Positions 52,205 through 52,603 of a DNA stretch of 52,603 bases are shown here, piece by piece. The position numbers were made by a program, and so were the translations under genes. Source of the DNA: an uncultured Rickettsiales bacterium (lineage in GTDB: Bacteria; Pseudomonadota; Alphaproteobacteria; Rickettsiales; UBA1997); NCBI GenBank assembly GCA_944392135.1, contig CALXVQ010000004.1, forward strand, positions 1 to 52,603, given 5' to 3'. The notes beneath the pieces were generated by a model. It saw only the letters and a list, made by a program, of their open reading frames with translations. It was not told the DNA's origin and made no database searches. Numbering within the stretch: the first letter of the stretch is position 1; every line of letters begins with the position of its first letter.

Positions 52205-52603
52205 CTATTTTTCTAAAAAAGCTTTTAAAGTTTCTAAACTATTTATGGTGCAAGCTTTTACATTTGGAGTTGTTTTTGCAACCATATTTGCTAAAACTTT
52301 ACCAGAACCAATTTCAACGATTTCATCAATGCCATTTTCTTCAAAATATAGCATTGTTTCTCTCCATCTAACTCTGCCAGTAATTTGTTTTAATAAGTTA
52401 TCTTTAATTTCTGTAGGTTCTGTTTCTGCTTTTGCTAAATAGTTTGCAATAACAGGAACTTTTGGAGTATTGATATTTAATTCTTGCAATGCTTTTTGCA
52501 TATTTTCAACAGCTGGTTCCATTAATGCAGAATGGAAGGCTCCACTAACTGCTAGTTTTATAGCTCTTTTAATTTTCATTTCAGTAGCAACTTCAATGGC
52601 TTT
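52205..52603 (-). CDS. fabD: Malonyl-CoA:ACP transacylase, C-terminal part (cut by window end)
   Basis: 133 codons including the stop are visible; the frame continues past 52603, so the N-terminal active-site GHSLG part is outside. What remains is clear: KIKRAIKLAVSGAFHSALME with the catalytic His in GAFHS, VPVIANYLAKAETEPTEIKD, LLKQITGRVRWRETMLYFEE and EIGSGKVLANMVAKTTP, the usual C-terminal order of FabD. It transfers malonyl from CoA to acyl carrier protein for fatty-acid synthesis. The internal ATG at 52579 is not the start. Confidence 0.93.
   Translation of the reverse strand, partial: KAIEVATEMKIKRAIKLAVSGAFHSALMEPAVENMQKALQELNINTPKVPVIANYLAKAETEPTEIKDNLLKQITGRVRWRETMLYFEENGIDEIVEIGSGKVLANMVAKTTPNVKACTINSLETLKAFLEK

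Overview
The window is very AT-rich, gene-dense DNA from an alphaproteobacterium, most likely a host-associated Rickettsiales-like or related lineage with a reduced genome. The evidence is a GapR-family (DUF2312) nucleoid protein, an IalB-family periplasmic protein, an AsmA/YhdP-like protein, a TIGR01459-type HAD hydrolase, a giant VirB6-like type IV secretion protein with a huge C-terminal extension, and a tRNA-Ile(GAT) that stands alone instead of lying in an rRNA operon. No rRNA, phage or transposase gene was recognised. The species cannot be named from the sequence alone.

Layout. 1-150: a chain of short palindromes ending in a terminator. 168-2435: cysK (minus) and, divergently, a LicC/LicA-like nucleotidyltransferase-kinase gene broken by a frameshift at an A8 tract. 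2437-7371: an eight-gene minus-strand operon (bactofilin, IalB-like, a membrane protein, TatD, two signal-peptide/coiled-coil/TM proteins, YbaB, an alpha/beta-hydrolase-like protein). 7522-10824: HU and a large AsmA-like protein. 10960-16007: a marR-macA-macB-tolC-type efflux operon with its own promoter/operator. 16179-18806: tyrS and a secreted cyclophilin with a low-complexity tail, then the SRP RNA gene (ffs) at about 18882-18969. 19086-24718: a plus-strand cluster: a PpiC-type isomerase, rlmB, a small membrane ORF, gapR, rnd, lptD. 24775-27357: a bifunctional Rel/SpoT protein and rpoZ. 27499-31951: dimeric-type glycyl-tRNA synthetase, a porin and a class A PBP. 31948-36706: a small membrane protein, a HAD hydrolase whose catalytic motif I lies upstream of any normal start codon, an APH-like kinase, an orphan prepilin-like protein and xseA. 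36754-40088: tRNA-Ile(GAT), PBP1A and ruvC. 40085-41116: a degenerate U32 protein. 41190-48950: the 2,587-residue VirB6-like protein, directly behind tRNA-Leu(TAA). 49205-50473: serS. 50474-52140: non-coding and repeat-filled, with a ~460 bp direct duplication and more than a dozen copies of an ATTGCGA/GCAATC palindromic family. 52205-52603: the 3' part of fabD.

Functionally the window is dominated by envelope biogenesis (LptD, PpiC, AsmA-like, PBPs, bactofilin, porin, efflux), translation (three synthetases, two tRNAs, SRP RNA, RlmB) and nucleoid/stress functions (HU, YbaB, GapR, Rel/SpoT, RpoZ). The most unusual object is the orphan giant VirB6-like protein. Its predicted periplasmic N-terminus carries an EF-hand-like loop. 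Its C-terminal half is a long charged coiled coil followed by a low-complexity tail with EPIYA-like tyrosine motifs, which suggests, but does not prove, interaction with a eukaryotic host.
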